43,514 nt of DNA from Halanaerobiales bacterium (GTDB taxonomy: Bacteria > Bacillota_F > Halanaerobiia > Halanaerobiales > DTU029): contig JADQBV010000201.1 of assembly GCA_016278415.1 (NCBI GenBank), positions 1 to 43,514 on the forward strand, given 5' to 3'. Numbering within the stretch: position 1 is the first letter of the stretch; every line of letters starts with the position of its first letter. This document shows positions 24,232 through 34,212 of this stretch, piece by piece. Under the pieces are notes generated by a model, which was given only the letters and a program-made list of their open reading frames with translations, was not told the origin of the DNA and searched no databases. The position numbers and the translations under genes are program-made.

Positions 24232-26523
24232 TTGAAAATAATTAATTTTAATAATGATTGGGTCTTTTCAAAAGAGAATAAATCGAAGTATAGAGACGAA
24301 GAAATCACAGGAGGAGAATCTATTACTTTACCTCACTCCTGGAATGCAGAAGATGGACAGGGAAATGGCGAAGGACTATTTAAAGGGGAATGCTGGTATC
24401 AAAGAAATTTAAATCTTGACAGTGAGGATCTAAAGAAATATATTTTCCTGGAAATAGGAGCTGCCGGGAATGTATCAGAAGTTTATATAAACGGGAAAGT
24501 AGCAGGTAGTAGTAAATGTGGCTATGCAATGTATAGAGTCTCATTAACACCTTTCCTAAAAGAAGGAGATAATCTTATCTCTATATTGGTAGATAACAGT
24601 CAGCATGAAGATGTATATCCGCTAATGGCTGATTTTACATTCTATGGTGGATTATATCGTGATGTGAAGCTTATATTTGGCGATGCCCTTCATTTTGACT
24701 TGCTAGATAATGGAAGAGATGGAGTGTATTTGACACAAAGACACCTTGATAAGAAAACATTTGAACTAAACATAAAAGGTAGAATAATTAATGAGTTTAG
24801 TTCTGTGAGTAAAGGAAAGTTGAAGCTAGATTTATATAATCAAGAGAATAATAAAATATTTGCTAAAAGTATCAGTATAGAAGTGTGCGATAAGTTTGAA
24901 TTTAATATAAGTGAGAAAATCTCAGAACTTACTCTCTGGCAGGGAGTAGAGAACCCTTACTTATATATATTGAAGGCAGATATATTAATTGATAGAGAAA
25001 TATGTGATTCAAGAAGTATTGAAATCGGATTTAGAGATATTCAAATTACTCCAGATGAAGGGTTATTTCTGAACGGAAAACATATAAAATTAAAAGGGGT
25101 AAGCCGTCATCAGGATTTTGCCGGGGTGGGTAATGCCCTGAGCAGAGAACATATGGAGTTGGATATGTCTCTGATAAAAGAGATAGGAGCAAATAGTGTA
25201 AGACTTGCTCATTATCAGCATGATGATTATTTTTACACTCTCTGTGATCGTGAGGGTCTACTTGTCTGGGCAGAGATTCCTTTTATAAGTGTACCATCTA
25301 CAGTTGATGAAAATAATCAAAACGCAAAAGACCAGTTAGAGAGATTGATTAAACAGGCCTATAATCATAGTTCTATTTACTGCTGGGGAGTTCAGAATGA
25401 AATTACCATTGCTGTTGAAAATGAAAGTATATATGAGAAGGTAGAGGAGCTTGAATCGATGGCGAAAGACCTGGATCCAGGCAGATATACAGCTCAGGCA
25501 AATATTCATTCGGTGAGAGATGAAAGTCCACTAAACCAAATAACAGACCTGCTCGGTTATAATCTATACTATGGCTGGTATTATAAAGAAATGCAGGATC
25601 TTGCTAAGAGACTTGACACATTACACAAAGCGAGACCAGGTATACCGGTATTGATTTCTGAATATGGAGTTGATACGAATCCTCAATATCATTCATATAA
25701 TCCTACAGTTAGGGACTACACAGAAGAATATCAACTGCTTTTCCATGAGAATGCTATAAAGACAATAAAAGAAAGGCCTTTTGTTTTAGGCGGATATATG
25801 TGGAATATGTTTGACTTTGGAAGTGATAACAGGGAAGAAGGTGGAGTACAGGGCCTGAATATAAAAGGATTGGTAACTATAGATAGAAAGTTGAAAAAGG
25901 ATGCTTTTTATTTATATAAAGCTTATTGGTCCAATTCCCCTTTTGTTCACCTTGCTGGGAGGCGATTTGCTAATAGACACAAGAAATCAAATGATATAGT
26001 TATATTATCCAATCTGAATGATATTAAGCTATTTGTTGGTGAAGAGATTGTTGACCATTTTACTAACAATAAAGCCCTTAAAGTAGTGAAAGGAGTCAAA
26101 CTATCTCCAGGAGAGAATCTGTTAAGAGTTGAAGGATATGACGAAGATGGAAATATTTATAGTGATGAGATGATTCTTAATCTTGTTGACGAAAAGGACC
26201 AGAACTATATTGTAGAAAAAAACGAAGAGGATGAAAATGCCTTTAACTGGTTTGAAAAATTTGATCTAAGCAATGTTCAGGAAGTAACACTAAAAGAAGG
26301 TTATTATTCAACTTTTGATATAATACGAGATATTTATGAAAATGAGGAAGCAAAGGCAGTTTTTATGAAGTACTTTGCAGATATTTCAAAACATCCAAGG
26401 TTTCAGGCAATGATCGATGTATCTACTATTAATGCTATGTCAAAGATTTCGCAGCTTAACATTCCTAAGGAGCTACTAACTGTAATAAATAGAGAATTAA
26501 ATAGTATACCCAAAAATGACTGA
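24232..26523 (+). CDS. Glycoside hydrolase family 2 (beta-galactosidase/glucuronidase-like)
   Basis: A 763-residue GH2 enzyme with the standard order: N-terminal sugar-binding jelly roll (HSWNAEDGQGNGEGLFKG, then WYQRNL), immunoglobulin-like domain (about 190-280), TIM barrel (about 290-580), and a C-terminal extension of about 180 residues with a beta domain and a short helical tail. The acid/base is Glu390 in VQNE and the nucleophile Glu477 in SEYGVD. No signal peptide. The start is TTG 24232 with GAGGTGA six bases away. GH2 covers beta-galactosidase, mannosidase and glucuronidase; the mannonate pathway genes immediately downstream make a beta-glucuronidase-like activity attractive, but this is inference. 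Confidence 0.85.
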   Translation: MKIINFNNDWVFSKENKSKYRDEEITGGESITLPHSWNAEDGQGNGEGLFKGECWYQRNLNLDSEDLKKYIFLEIGAAGNVSEVYINGKVAGSSKCGYAMYRVSLTPFLKEGDNLISILVDNSQHEDVYPLMADFTFYGGLYRDVKLIFGDALHFDLLDNGRDGVYLTQRHLDKKTFELNIKGRIINEFSSVSKGKLKLDLYNQENNKIFAKSISIEVCDKFEFNISEKISELTLWQGVENPYLYILKADILIDREICDSRSIEIGFRDIQITPDEGLFLNGKHIKLKGVSRHQDFAGVGNALSREHMELDMSLIKEIGANSVRLAHYQHDDYFYTLCDREGLLVWAEIPFISVPSTVDENNQNAKDQLERLIKQAYNHSSIYCWGVQNEITIAVENESIYEKVEELESMAKDLDPGRYTAQANIHSVRDESPLNQITDLLGYNLYYGWYYKEMQDLAKRLDTLHKARPGIPVLISEYGVDTNPQYHSYNPTVRDYTEEYQLLFHENAIKTIKERPFVLGGYMWNMFDFGSDNREEGGVQGLNIKGLVTIDRKLKKDAFYLYKAYWSNSPFVHLAGRRFANRHKKSNDIVILSNLNDIKLFVGEEIVDHFTNNKALKVVKGVKLSPGENLLRVEGYDEDGNIYSDEMILNLVDEKDQNYIVEKNEEDENAFNWFEKFDLSNVQEVTLKEGYYSTFDIIRDIYENEEAKAVFMKYFADISKHPRFQAMIDVSTINAMSKISQLNIPKELLTVINRELNSIPKND

Positions 26524-26627
26524 TAATATCTCAAGGTATATAATTGTTTTACCATGAATGCAATTGTATGGAATTTTATTATTTAACTATTGATATAAAT
26601 TATATTGACTTAATGAGGTGATAAGTA

Positions 26628-27671
26628 ATGAATATGGTTTTTAGGTGGTATGGTGATGACGATAAAGTAACATTGGATGAAGTACGTCAGATACCTGGAA
26701 TAAGCGGTATCGTATCTGCAATTTATGATATACCTGTAGGGGATGTCTGGCCTCTAGAAAAAATTAATGAGTTGAAACAGAAGATTGAAGCAAAAGGTCT
26801 GGACTTTGAGGTTATTGAAAGTGTACCTGTACATGAAGATATTAAACTTGGACTGAATACTAGAGACAAATATATTAAGAATTACAAAGAAACACTCAAT
26901 AATTTAGGTAAGACAGGTATTAAAGTAGTCTGTTATAACTTTATGCCAGTCTTTGATTGGACCAGATCGGAATTGAATTACCAACTCCCAGATGGATCTA
27001 ATGCTTTAATATATGAAGAAAATACTGTTCAAAAGATGGATCCTCTTATAGGTGAAATGGATCTGCCTGGCTGGGATACGAGTTATGAAAATAATGGACT
27101 GAGGGAACTATTGGAAAAATACCAGGATATTTGTGAAGAAGATCTATGGTCAAATTTAAAATATTTTTTAGAGCAGATTATTCCAGCAGCTGAACTTGCT
27201 GATATTAAGATGGCAATACATCCTGATGATCCACCCTGGTCTATTTTTGGTTTACCCAGGATTATAACTAATAAAGAAAATTTACAAAGATTTATTAATC
27301 TTATTGACAGTCCTAATAATGGATTAGCACTCTGTACCGGATCACTTGGGGTAAATCCAGATAATGATCTCCCTGAATTAATAAATTATTTTGCAGGAAA
27401 AGGTAAAATACACTTTGCTCATATAAGAAATATTAAGATAACCGGTGAGAAAAGCTTTGAGGAAGCAGCTCACTTAAGTTCTGCCGGTTCATTAGATATA
27501 TATAAAATATTAAAGGCCTATCATGATAATGGATTTCTTGGCTATATACGCCCAGACCATGGAAGAATGATCTGGGGAGAAACAGGACGTCCTGGATATG
27601 GTCTTTTTGACAGGGCCCTGGGGGCAACCTATATAAATGGTCTCTGGGAAGCACTGGAAAAGAGTAACTAA
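26628..27671 (+). CDS. uxuA: D-mannonate dehydratase
   Basis: A 347-residue UxuA, which converts D-mannonate to 2-keto-3-deoxygluconate in glucuronate breakdown. The family N-terminus [12 protein letters not shown], the metal-site regions AIHPDDPP and FAHIRNI, and the C-terminal [11 protein letters not shown] are intact, and the length is near that of other UxuA proteins. GAGGTGAT precedes the ATG. It is followed by the SDR gene for the preceding step. The isomerase (UxaC) and the later KDG kinase/aldolase are not in the window. Confidence 0.95.
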   Translation: MNMVFRWYGDDDKVTLDEVRQIPGISGIVSAIYDIPVGDVWPLEKINELKQKIEAKGLDFEVIESVPVHEDIKLGLNTRDKYIKNYKETLNNLGKTGIKVVCYNFMPVFDWTRSELNYQLPDGSNALIYEENTVQKMDPLIGEMDLPGWDTSYENNGLRELLEKYQDICEEDLWSNLKYFLEQIIPAAELADIKMAIHPDDPPWSIFGLPRIITNKENLQRFINLIDSPNNGLALCTGSLGVNPDNDLPELINYFAGKGKIHFAHIRNIKITGEKSFEEAAHLSSAGSLDIYKILKAYHDNGFLGYIRPDHGRMIWGETGRPGYGLFDRALGATYINGLWEALEKSN

Positions 27672-27807
27672 TTGATATTATTACAGGATATTATATTAGA
27701 TTTGAGGAACCATTTATAATTTGCTTATGTAGTTTAAACTTATAGAATATAAAAATAGTAGAAATTGTGATAAATTATTAAAACCATAAAGAGGAGAGTG
27801 ATAAATA

Positions 27808-28665
27808 ATGAATGTGCCTTTTGAAATTGATTTAAAGGATAAAGTAGTAGTTGTGACTGGTGGTGGTGGAGTACTGGGTAGTATGTTTGCTAAAGCCCTG
27901 GCTAATTGTGGTGCTAAAATAGCAATATTAGATCTTAGAGAAGAGCAGGCAGATAAGGTTGCAGATGTCATAAACGAGGCAGGAGGTATTGCTATTGGTG
28001 TAGAAGCAAATGTGTTAAAAGTGGAAAGCTTAAGAGATGCTAGAAAAGTTGTTAATGAAAAACTTGGTCCCTGTGACATTTTACTAAATGGTGCTGGTGG
28101 TAATAATCCAAAGGGAACCACTACAAAAGAATATCTATTTCTTGAAGACCTGGAAGAATCTAAGGAAGAGATAACTACCTTCTTTGATCTTGACCCAGAA
28201 GGAGTACAGTTTGTATTTAATCTGAATTTTATTGGAACACTTTTACCTACACAGGTATTTGCGAAAGATATGGTCAAAAGGGAAGGCGTTACAGTCATTA
28301 ATATTTCTTCAATGAATGCCTTTACTCCATTAACGAAAATACCAGCATATAGTGGTGCCAAAGCAGCTGTAAGCAATTTTACCCAGTGGTTAGCAGTGCA
28401 TATGTCTAAGGTAGGTATTAGAGTCAATGCTCTAGCACCAGGATTTTTCTTGACAGAACAGAACCGTACTTTATTAACAAGTGAGGATGGTTCATATACT
28501 GAGCGGGCAGAGAAAATATTGAATCAGACACCAATGGGGAGATTTGGAGAACCCGAGGAACTTGTGGGAACATTACTATGGTTAGTCAGTGAAAAGGGTT
28601 CAGGCTTTGTCAATGGTACAGTTATCTCCGTAGATGGTGGGTTCTCAGCTTATTCTGGTGTCTAG
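27808..28665 (+). CDS. uxuB: SDR-family D-mannonate oxidoreductase (fructuronate reductase)
   Basis: A 285-residue short-chain dehydrogenase with the cofactor loop TGGGGVLGSMFA, the NGAGG motif, catalytic Ser in NISSMNAF and the Tyr-Lys pair YSGAK, and the usual C-terminal GTVISVDGG. It is of the Bacillus YjmF type, which reduces D-fructuronate to D-mannonate; it is unrelated in fold to the E. coli UxuB protein. The insert around residues 105-125 (NNPKGTTTKEYLFLE) is typical of this subgroup. It follows uxuA in the same direction and closes the sugar island. Confidence 0.88.
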   Translation: MNVPFEIDLKDKVVVVTGGGGVLGSMFAKALANCGAKIAILDLREEQADKVADVINEAGGIAIGVEANVLKVESLRDARKVVNEKLGPCDILLNGAGGNNPKGTTTKEYLFLEDLEESKEEITTFFDLDPEGVQFVFNLNFIGTLLPTQVFAKDMVKREGVTVINISSMNAFTPLTKIPAYSGAKAAVSNFTQWLAVHMSKVGIRVNALAPGFFLTEQNRTLLTSEDGSYTERAEKILNQTPMGRFGEPEELVGTLLWLVSEKGSGFVNGTVISVDGGFSAYSGV

Positions 28666-28701
28666 GCAAATATAAATTTTATTAGAAATTAAACACCCCA
28701 A

Positions 28702-28746
28702 CAGAAAGTGGGAAGATATGTAGTAAACATATTCTACCACTTTCTG
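28702..28746. other. Long perfect-arm hairpin after uxuB
   Basis: CAGAAAGTGG (28702-28711) pairs with CCACTTTCTG (28737-28746), with an inner ATATGT/ACATAT stem. No T-run follows on the plus strand, so it may be a 3'-end processing hairpin. From here to about 29040 the sequence is A/T-rich with no reading frame of note. Confidence 0.5.
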
Positions 28747-29040
28747 GTAATTAGGAAATCTGGAAACTGCTAAAAGCAATACAAATAAAGATATTAGATT
28801 TATTATTTCTCACATATTTTATCTTTAACAGTATTAATTCCATGCTTAACCAATAGTTTTCCCCCAATTAATTTCATTCACAGTATTCTATAACAATTCA
28901 TAAGAGTAGTCAGTAAATAGTCACATCAATCCCAAATTCTTCATATTAACGAGTCTTCTTTTTTGGTAAGGTAAAAAACTCATATAAAAAGTCTTATTTT
29001 TGATTAATATCGAAATACATTTATACTTTAATAAGGTAGA

Positions 29041-30170
29041 GCCTTCCTTCCGGACTAACTGGCTGCCTTATAATTTTGCCTAAATATGACCCCCAGTAAA
29101 TCCTCCAGCAAGCCAGTTTGCTCCCATGTCCGTCCTTATTCCCTACACTGTGCCGCGTTTTCTCCCATATCCCTTCCCCCAAAACCCTATCCCAACAATC
29201 CTCTTTCGAGACAGGCCGGCACAGACAAGGCGACCAAATAAGGTTGCATTGAAAATGGGGGAAGGGAACTTGGTAGACAACCCTTGGGACCATCTAAAAT
29301 GACGCATCAGTTTTAGATGTGTTCCCACACCGCTCCGGGAATAAGGACTGGTATTATAATTGTTCGAGGGGTTGGAATTCTGTCCGCTGCACTAACGTGC
29401 TCCCCGCTGACAGCCTTCCAACAGTCTCTATCGTAATCTGATTTTATCCCCCTCTTGCAGTACCCTCCAATCCTTCCTCCCGGAGTAAGGCCTTACGGGT
29501 ACCACCCCCAGGGGTTCTGCGCTAAATACTATTTACCGCCCAGTGGGAAAAAACCATCCACTGACCTCAGCAGACAGATAACCGGCCGCCGGTAAAATTA
29601 ACCACCGACCTGAGCATTTACTATTAGCCACCAGGGCAAATACTTTCATACTGTTTATAATTCTGGTCATAAATATCAAGTTCTTAACGCGACTAGTCTT
29701 ACTCGAACTGCAAAAAGCGCAGTACCAGTAAGTCTTAATTATGTAGGCCTATCTTTATTCCGATATTACCAGGGTAGTCCATCAGGTCAAACCAGATAAT
29801 TTATGAAGGCTATATATGAAGGCATCTGGTTTCACCTTAGTTTTCTCACTTTAATCACTTACTTAATATATGATCTATTCAAAAAAGACTATTCAAGTCT
29901 ACATTCCATGCGCACATCAAGAGCACGGCAGCCATTCCCGGCAAAGTAGTAGTATTATTACTTAGTCAAACTAATATATTATCATCATAATTTTAGGAAT
30001 AAAGCTGTCTCAGTCTTCAGGTTCCAGACAAAAGAGCACTGTCTTACACATCCTCATTGGTGAGCCAGCTTTAAGATGATCTCCTGTATGGCCGGGATTA
30101 GCTACCTAAGTAACCCCCGCCCAACCAGCCCATCTGCCCCCAGGGGGCTCCCTTTCTATTTCTTATGCCT
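29041..30170 (-). ncRNA. Candidate large structured non-coding RNA, family not recognised
   Basis: About 1.1 kb without a credible gene, visibly more G/C-rich than its flanks, and G/purine-rich when read on the minus strand. Nested perfect inverted repeats cover it: 29057-29064 with 29111-29118 (AACTGGCT), 29132-29143 with 29337-29348 (12 bp) enclosing 29171-29180 with 29257-29266 (10 bp), 29366-29371 with 29449-29454 enclosing 29371-29377 with 29416-29422 and 29380-29384 with 29409-29413, and 29460-29465 with 29497-29502. Further pairs (AAAGCTG/CAGCTTT and GCCCC/GGGGC) lie at 30.0-30.15 kb. Strand is inferred from purine bias only; boundaries are rough, and I found no convincing promoter or terminator. 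Large RNAs such as OLE, ROOL and GOLLD are of this kind, but I do not recognise their signatures. The rest of the gene-free interval (30171-30331) is A/T-rich with one 9-bp inverted repeat (TATTTCTTA/TAAGAAATA). Confidence 0.5.
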
Positions 30171-30331
30171 AAGAAATAAGAAACAAAAAGAATGTCATAG
30201 AAAGAACAATTATGTATGATTAATATTTTTATATATAATGTTTAATGCAACTAAATAACGAAACACTCCCATATTGTTGAGTAATATAAAAATGCACTTG
30301 ATAATAATATCTAACGATTTAAGGTGATAAT

Positions 30332-30380
30332 ATAACAAATATAATAAAATAATAACAAAAACGTTGACAAAAATAACAAA
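30332..30380. repeat. Three phased direct repeats ATAACAAA
   Basis: ATAACAAA occurs at 30332-30339, 30352-30359 and 30373-30380, spaced 20 and 21 bases. The third lies between the -35 and -10 boxes of the ietA promoter and the second just upstream of the -35, so they look like a helically phased regulator-binding array. Confidence 0.55.
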
Positions 30381-30393
30381 ATCGTGATAAAAT
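30364..30393 (+). promoter_or_regulatory. Promoter of the ietAS operon
   Basis: TTGACA (30364-30369), 18-base spacer ending in a TGN extended -10, then TAAAAT (30388-30393). Confidence 0.75.
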
Positions 30394-30421
30394 TAATAAT
30401 ATCTAAGGGGGTAATCAAAAA

Positions 30422-31516
30422 ATGTACACAGAAATAATTAAAATAATTGAAGGCGGTATAAAAGGTGATAAAGAGAAAGTATATAATTATTCAAAGGTCT
30501 TAGCAGACAATCTTGAAAAAACCGGAGATGCTTCTTTATCAAAAAAAATAAAATCTCTTCTAACAAATAAACGAACAAGGATGGTATCCTTAGATGAGTT
30601 TTCTACTAAACCTGTTGATACAGAAAGTCGTATGGATATGGTAGATATTTTTTTGGCAGATAAAAACTTCGAGAAACCTATCTTAAAACCATTTATTGAA
30701 GACGAAATTGAAGAGTTTATTAATAGTTATGATCATAGGGATGAAATACTTAAAGCGGGAATAGAAATGATTAGTTCTCTACTTTTATATGGACCTCCGG
30801 GTTGTGGCAAAACAACAGCAGCTAAATATATTGCATATAAGACAGGACTTCCTCTTGTAACTGTAAGGCTTGATGGACTAGTCTCTTCTTTATTAGGAAG
30901 CACAGCTAAAAATATAAGAAGAATATTTGAATATGCATCTAAAAGAGATTGTATTCTTTTTTTAGATGAATTTGATGTAGTAGCAAAGGTCCGTGATGAT
31001 AAGCATGAATTGGGCGAACTTAAGAGGGTGGTTAATAGCTTATTGCAAAATATAGACGACTTTAGTCAAAACAGTATACTCATCGCAGCGACTAATCACC
31101 ATGAACTATTGGATCCTGCTGTCTGGAGAAGATTTTCAAAAATTATTACTTTAGAGAAACCTGACAAAAATGAGATTAATCTACTATTAAAATCCTTAAT
31201 AAAAAATTCAAAAAGTAATGTGATAGAAAACGAGAAAAAGTTAGAATTAGTTGCATTAGCATTTGAAGGAATTAGTCATGCTGATATAAAAACAGTAGTA
31301 AATAATGCAATGAAAAAAGCCATTATTAATAATAGGGAAACAGCACATAACTGGAACTTTTTACATGAACTATATTTATATAAAAATCATAAAATTATTA
31401 GCGATAATGACTTTATAAAATTCTTGTTACAGTATGGGGTAACTCAAAAAGAAACTAATGAGAATTTTGATTACTCCATGAGGAAAGTAAGGGAAGTATC
31501 AAAGTTACCAGAATAA
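30422..31516 (+). CDS. ietA: AAA+ ATPase of an IetAS-type defence pair
   Basis: A 364-residue AAA+ protein. The Walker A is GPPGCGKT (residues 124-131), Walker B CILFLDEFD (about 178-186), sensor 1 AATNHH and arginine fingers WRRFSK follow, and there is an N-terminal helical region of about 95 residues. It is paired with a subtilisin-like protease 21 bases downstream. This ATPase/subtilase pairing matches IetA-IetS, first described as a plasmid-stability toxin-antitoxin pair in Agrobacterium and later reported among antiphage systems. AAGGGGG precedes the ATG. The ATPase probably controls the protease, but its trigger and targets are unknown. Promoter with phased repeats upstream, terminator after the protease. 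Confidence 0.82.
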   Translation: MYTEIIKIIEGGIKGDKEKVYNYSKVLADNLEKTGDASLSKKIKSLLTNKRTRMVSLDEFSTKPVDTESRMDMVDIFLADKNFEKPILKPFIEDEIEEFINSYDHRDEILKAGIEMISSLLLYGPPGCGKTTAAKYIAYKTGLPLVTVRLDGLVSSLLGSTAKNIRRIFEYASKRDCILFLDEFDVVAKVRDDKHELGELKRVVNSLLQNIDDFSQNSILIAATNHHELLDPAVWRRFSKIITLEKPDKNEINLLLKSLIKNSKSNVIENEKKLELVALAFEGISHADIKTVVNNAMKKAIINNRETAHNWNFLHELYLYKNHKIISDNDFIKFLLQYGVTQKETNENFDYSMRKVREVSKLPE

Positions 31517-31537
31517 TTATGGAGGGTGGTTTATATA

Positions 31538-33898
31538 ATGGTAGATGAAAGATTACCAATTAAATTTTTTGCAAAAAGAGAAGTAGATAATCAGAGGGTA
31601 GAGGGAGGAGGCAGTAGTGATCTTCCGGGGTTTGTTTTGACAGGAGAAGAATTAGTCAATAAATCAAGAGAATTGGTCAGTACGTTTAAAGAATTCAAAG
31701 AAAAAGTAATTAGAAAGGAGAAAGCGGAATCAATAATACCGGTTATTTTTAAAACAAAAATAATTGATGATGCTTCAGCTAAGACTCATAGACGTGAAGT
31801 AACTAATCTTTTTAGGATTGGAGCAGATGATAATAATATATTAGGTCTTGCTGAAGAGGACGAATTAATAATTAAATTGGATGATTTAAAGGAAACTGAA
31901 AAAATCATTGAAAAACTTAGTAATACACAAAGGTACGCCCACGCACTATCTAGTATTGATAGGATTGAGGAATTTAAACCTTTAATTGAGAAAGTTGAAA
32001 CTGAAGAGCTAATCGATTATAAGGTAAAGTTAGTTAATTTTCAAAATTATGAACAAAACAATGCTATTAGAAACTATTTTGAAAAGTCCATGAAAAATAT
32101 GGGTCTTAAAGTAAGGAAAACCAATTATACAGATAATCATATTATTTACAATATTCAATCTGTAAGTCTTGATACTTTCGAAGTTATAAATACAAATGAA
32201 GCATTCGAAGCAGTTTTTTCTATTGAACCAATGCCCAAATATATAGTCACTCTAGATATGGAAGAAGAGGAAGCAACGATTGATATTTCAACTCCGAAAA
32301 CAGGGGAGAAGTACACAACTGTAGGAATATTGGATAATGGAATTACTGATATCCCACATTTGAAACCATGGCTTACAGAAGAAAGTTATACGGCATACCC
32401 TGAACCATATATGAAAAAAAATCATGGAACATTTGTATCTGGTGTTGTTTTATATGGAGATAAACTTGAAGGTGAAGAATGGGTTGGGATAGAAGGCGTA
32501 AAGATATTAGATGCTTGCGTTTTCCCAGACACTGACAAAGAAGGTATTGATGAGGATGAACTGATTCGAAACATACAAGAAGCAATACATGCCCATCATG
32601 AAGAAGTTAAAATATGGAACTTATCTATAAGTATAAAAAGACCTGTAGATGAATATAGTTTTTCAGATTTCGCTATAGCTTTAGATGATTTGCAGGATAG
32701 GTATGATGTATTGATATGTAAATCTGCTGGTAACTGTAAAAATTTTATAAATGGTCGTCCAAAAGGTAAAATACATCATGGAGCTGATAGCGTTAGATCA
32801 ATAGTAGTTGGTTCAATTGCGCATAAGAAGGCATTATTAGACCTTGCCGAAGTAGATAACCCTTCTCCTTTTACTCGAATTGGTAGAGGGCCATCTTATA
32901 TCATTAAACCTGAAGTTGTTCATTATGGTGGTAATGCTGGAGTTAATGAAGAAGGAAAACTGCAAACAACAGGCGTGAAGTCATTCGGTATAGATGGTGC
33001 AATCAAACAATCTGTAGGAACTAGTTATTCTACTCCTCGTGTTGCTGCTCTTGCTGCTGGGTTATATCAAGAAATGGAAGAAGAATTTGATCCATTGTTA
33101 CTAAAAGCTTTGATGATACATTCATCCAGTTATTCAGAAAACTTAACAGTTCCCAGTACTGAAAGGGCAAATCAATTAGGGTTTGGAAAGCCACAATCAA
33201 CAAGAGAAATTCTTTATAATTCACCAAGTGAAGTGACTTTGATTTTAAGAGATGAGATTTCAAGAGGTGAATACATAGATATAATGGACTTTCCAATGCC
33301 TGATTGCCTTGTGGATGGGGATTATTATACTGGACAAGTAATTGTAACTTTAGTTTATAACCCGATATTAGATTCTTCTCAAAGGGCAGAATATTGTCAG
33401 TCAAATATTGATATAAAAATGGGAACTTATGATAAAAAGAAAGATAGGGATACAGCAAAAAGAAATATTCTTAATCCTGTAGGAAGAGATGGGTCACAAA
33501 ATTTATTGTTAGAAAGATGTTATAGTAAAAGAAAAATGAGAAAAAGCAATGATGATTTTGCTTTAAAAGAAAGACTTCTTATTAAATATGGTGATAAATT
33601 TTATCCAGTTAAGAAGTATGCGATTAATTTATCGGAGATGACAGATTCTAACCAGGTTAAGTATTTAAGCAAAGATAGAAGATGGTATTTATATCTAAGA
33701 AGTCTTTTTAGAGAACATATTGAAAAAAAATCACAAATAGAGGGAACAAATCCAAGCCAAGAGTTTTGTTTAGTGGTTACAGTAAAAGACCCAACAGGTA
33801 CAAAACCAGTCTATAATGAAGCAAATCAGAAATTAAATGAATATAACTTTTGGCATAACAACATTAAGCTCCACACAGATATTGCAATTCACAACTAG
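31538..33898 (+). CDS. ietS: Subtilisin-like serine protease of an IetAS-type defence pair
   Basis: A 786-residue S8 peptidase without signal peptide, thus cytoplasmic. The triad is complete: Asp266 (GILDNGI), His296 (NHGTFVSG) and Ser496 (GTSYSTPRVA), with the oxyanion Asn in KSAGN. About 260 residues of its own precede the peptidase domain, and about 230 follow it, including a jelly-roll-like region. Large N- and C-terminal parts and pairing with an AAA+ gene are typical of IetS rather than of secreted subtilases. ATG 31538 was preferred over GTG 31526; GGAGGGTGG lies upstream. The two genes form a two-cistron operon ending at the terminator at 33930. Confidence 0.85.
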   Translation: MVDERLPIKFFAKREVDNQRVEGGGSSDLPGFVLTGEELVNKSRELVSTFKEFKEKVIRKEKAESIIPVIFKTKIIDDASAKTHRREVTNLFRIGADDNNILGLAEEDELIIKLDDLKETEKIIEKLSNTQRYAHALSSIDRIEEFKPLIEKVETEELIDYKVKLVNFQNYEQNNAIRNYFEKSMKNMGLKVRKTNYTDNHIIYNIQSVSLDTFEVINTNEAFEAVFSIEPMPKYIVTLDMEEEEATIDISTPKTGEKYTTVGILDNGITDIPHLKPWLTEESYTAYPEPYMKKNHGTFVSGVVLYGDKLEGEEWVGIEGVKILDACVFPDTDKEGIDEDELIRNIQEAIHAHHEEVKIWNLSISIKRPVDEYSFSDFAIALDDLQDRYDVLICKSAGNCKNFINGRPKGKIHHGADSVRSIVVGSIAHKKALLDLAEVDNPSPFTRIGRGPSYIIKPEVVHYGGNAGVNEEGKLQTTGVKSFGIDGAIKQSVGTSYSTPRVAALAAGLYQEMEEEFDPLLLKALMIHSSSYSENLTVPSTERANQLGFGKPQSTREILYNSPSEVTLILRDEISRGEYIDIMDFPMPDCLVDGDYYTGQVIVTLVYNPILDSSQRAEYCQSNIDIKMGTYDKKKDRDTAKRNILNPVGRDGSQNLLLERCYSKRKMRKSNDDFALKERLLIKYGDKFYPVKKYAINLSEMTDSNQVKYLSKDRRWYLYLRSLFREHIEKKSQIEGTNPSQEFCLVVTVKDPTGTKPVYNEANQKLNEYNFWHNNIKLHTDIAIHN

Positions 33899-33929
33899 AT
33901 TTTAATTCTCTATATAGAATACTATAATA

Positions 33930-33975
33930 CCTCTAAGTAATCATATAATTATGATTACTTAGTGGCTTTTTTATT
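33930..33975 (+). terminator. Terminator after ietS
   Basis: A 12-bp perfect stem, TAAGTAATCATA (33934-33945) with TATGATTACTTA (33950-33961), loop TAAT, followed by GGC and a T-rich run. 33976-34200 is A/T-rich with no gene seen. Confidence 0.88.
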
Positions 33976-34212
33976 TTTGTAAGACTGTTGAAGTCAATGG
34001 GTTTAACATTTAGTAGATGTTAAGAATTAACCTTTCCAGAATCTGATTAATTTTAAAATATAAATTAACTTTTTTTGGTCTTTAATTGAAGGTGAAACAG
34101 TATTATCTATATAAATTGATTTTGCTGATAATCTAAGTAGCATTATTGACTTTGGTTGATAACAAAGATTATTCGAGCTCCTTTTCCCGTTCTTTCTATT
34201 ATACTGCCAACT

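Noticed and set aside
29021..29328. Short minus-strand reading frames of 61-90 codons within the structured region
   Set aside because: Low-complexity translations rich in Trp, Arg and Gly, no ribosome binding sites, and they overlap each other and the helices; they are most likely accidents of G/C-rich sequence.
30332..30380. Spaced ATAACAAA repeats as a CRISPR array
   Set aside because: Units of 8 bases with 12-13 base gaps are far too short, there are no cas genes, and they overlie a promoter.
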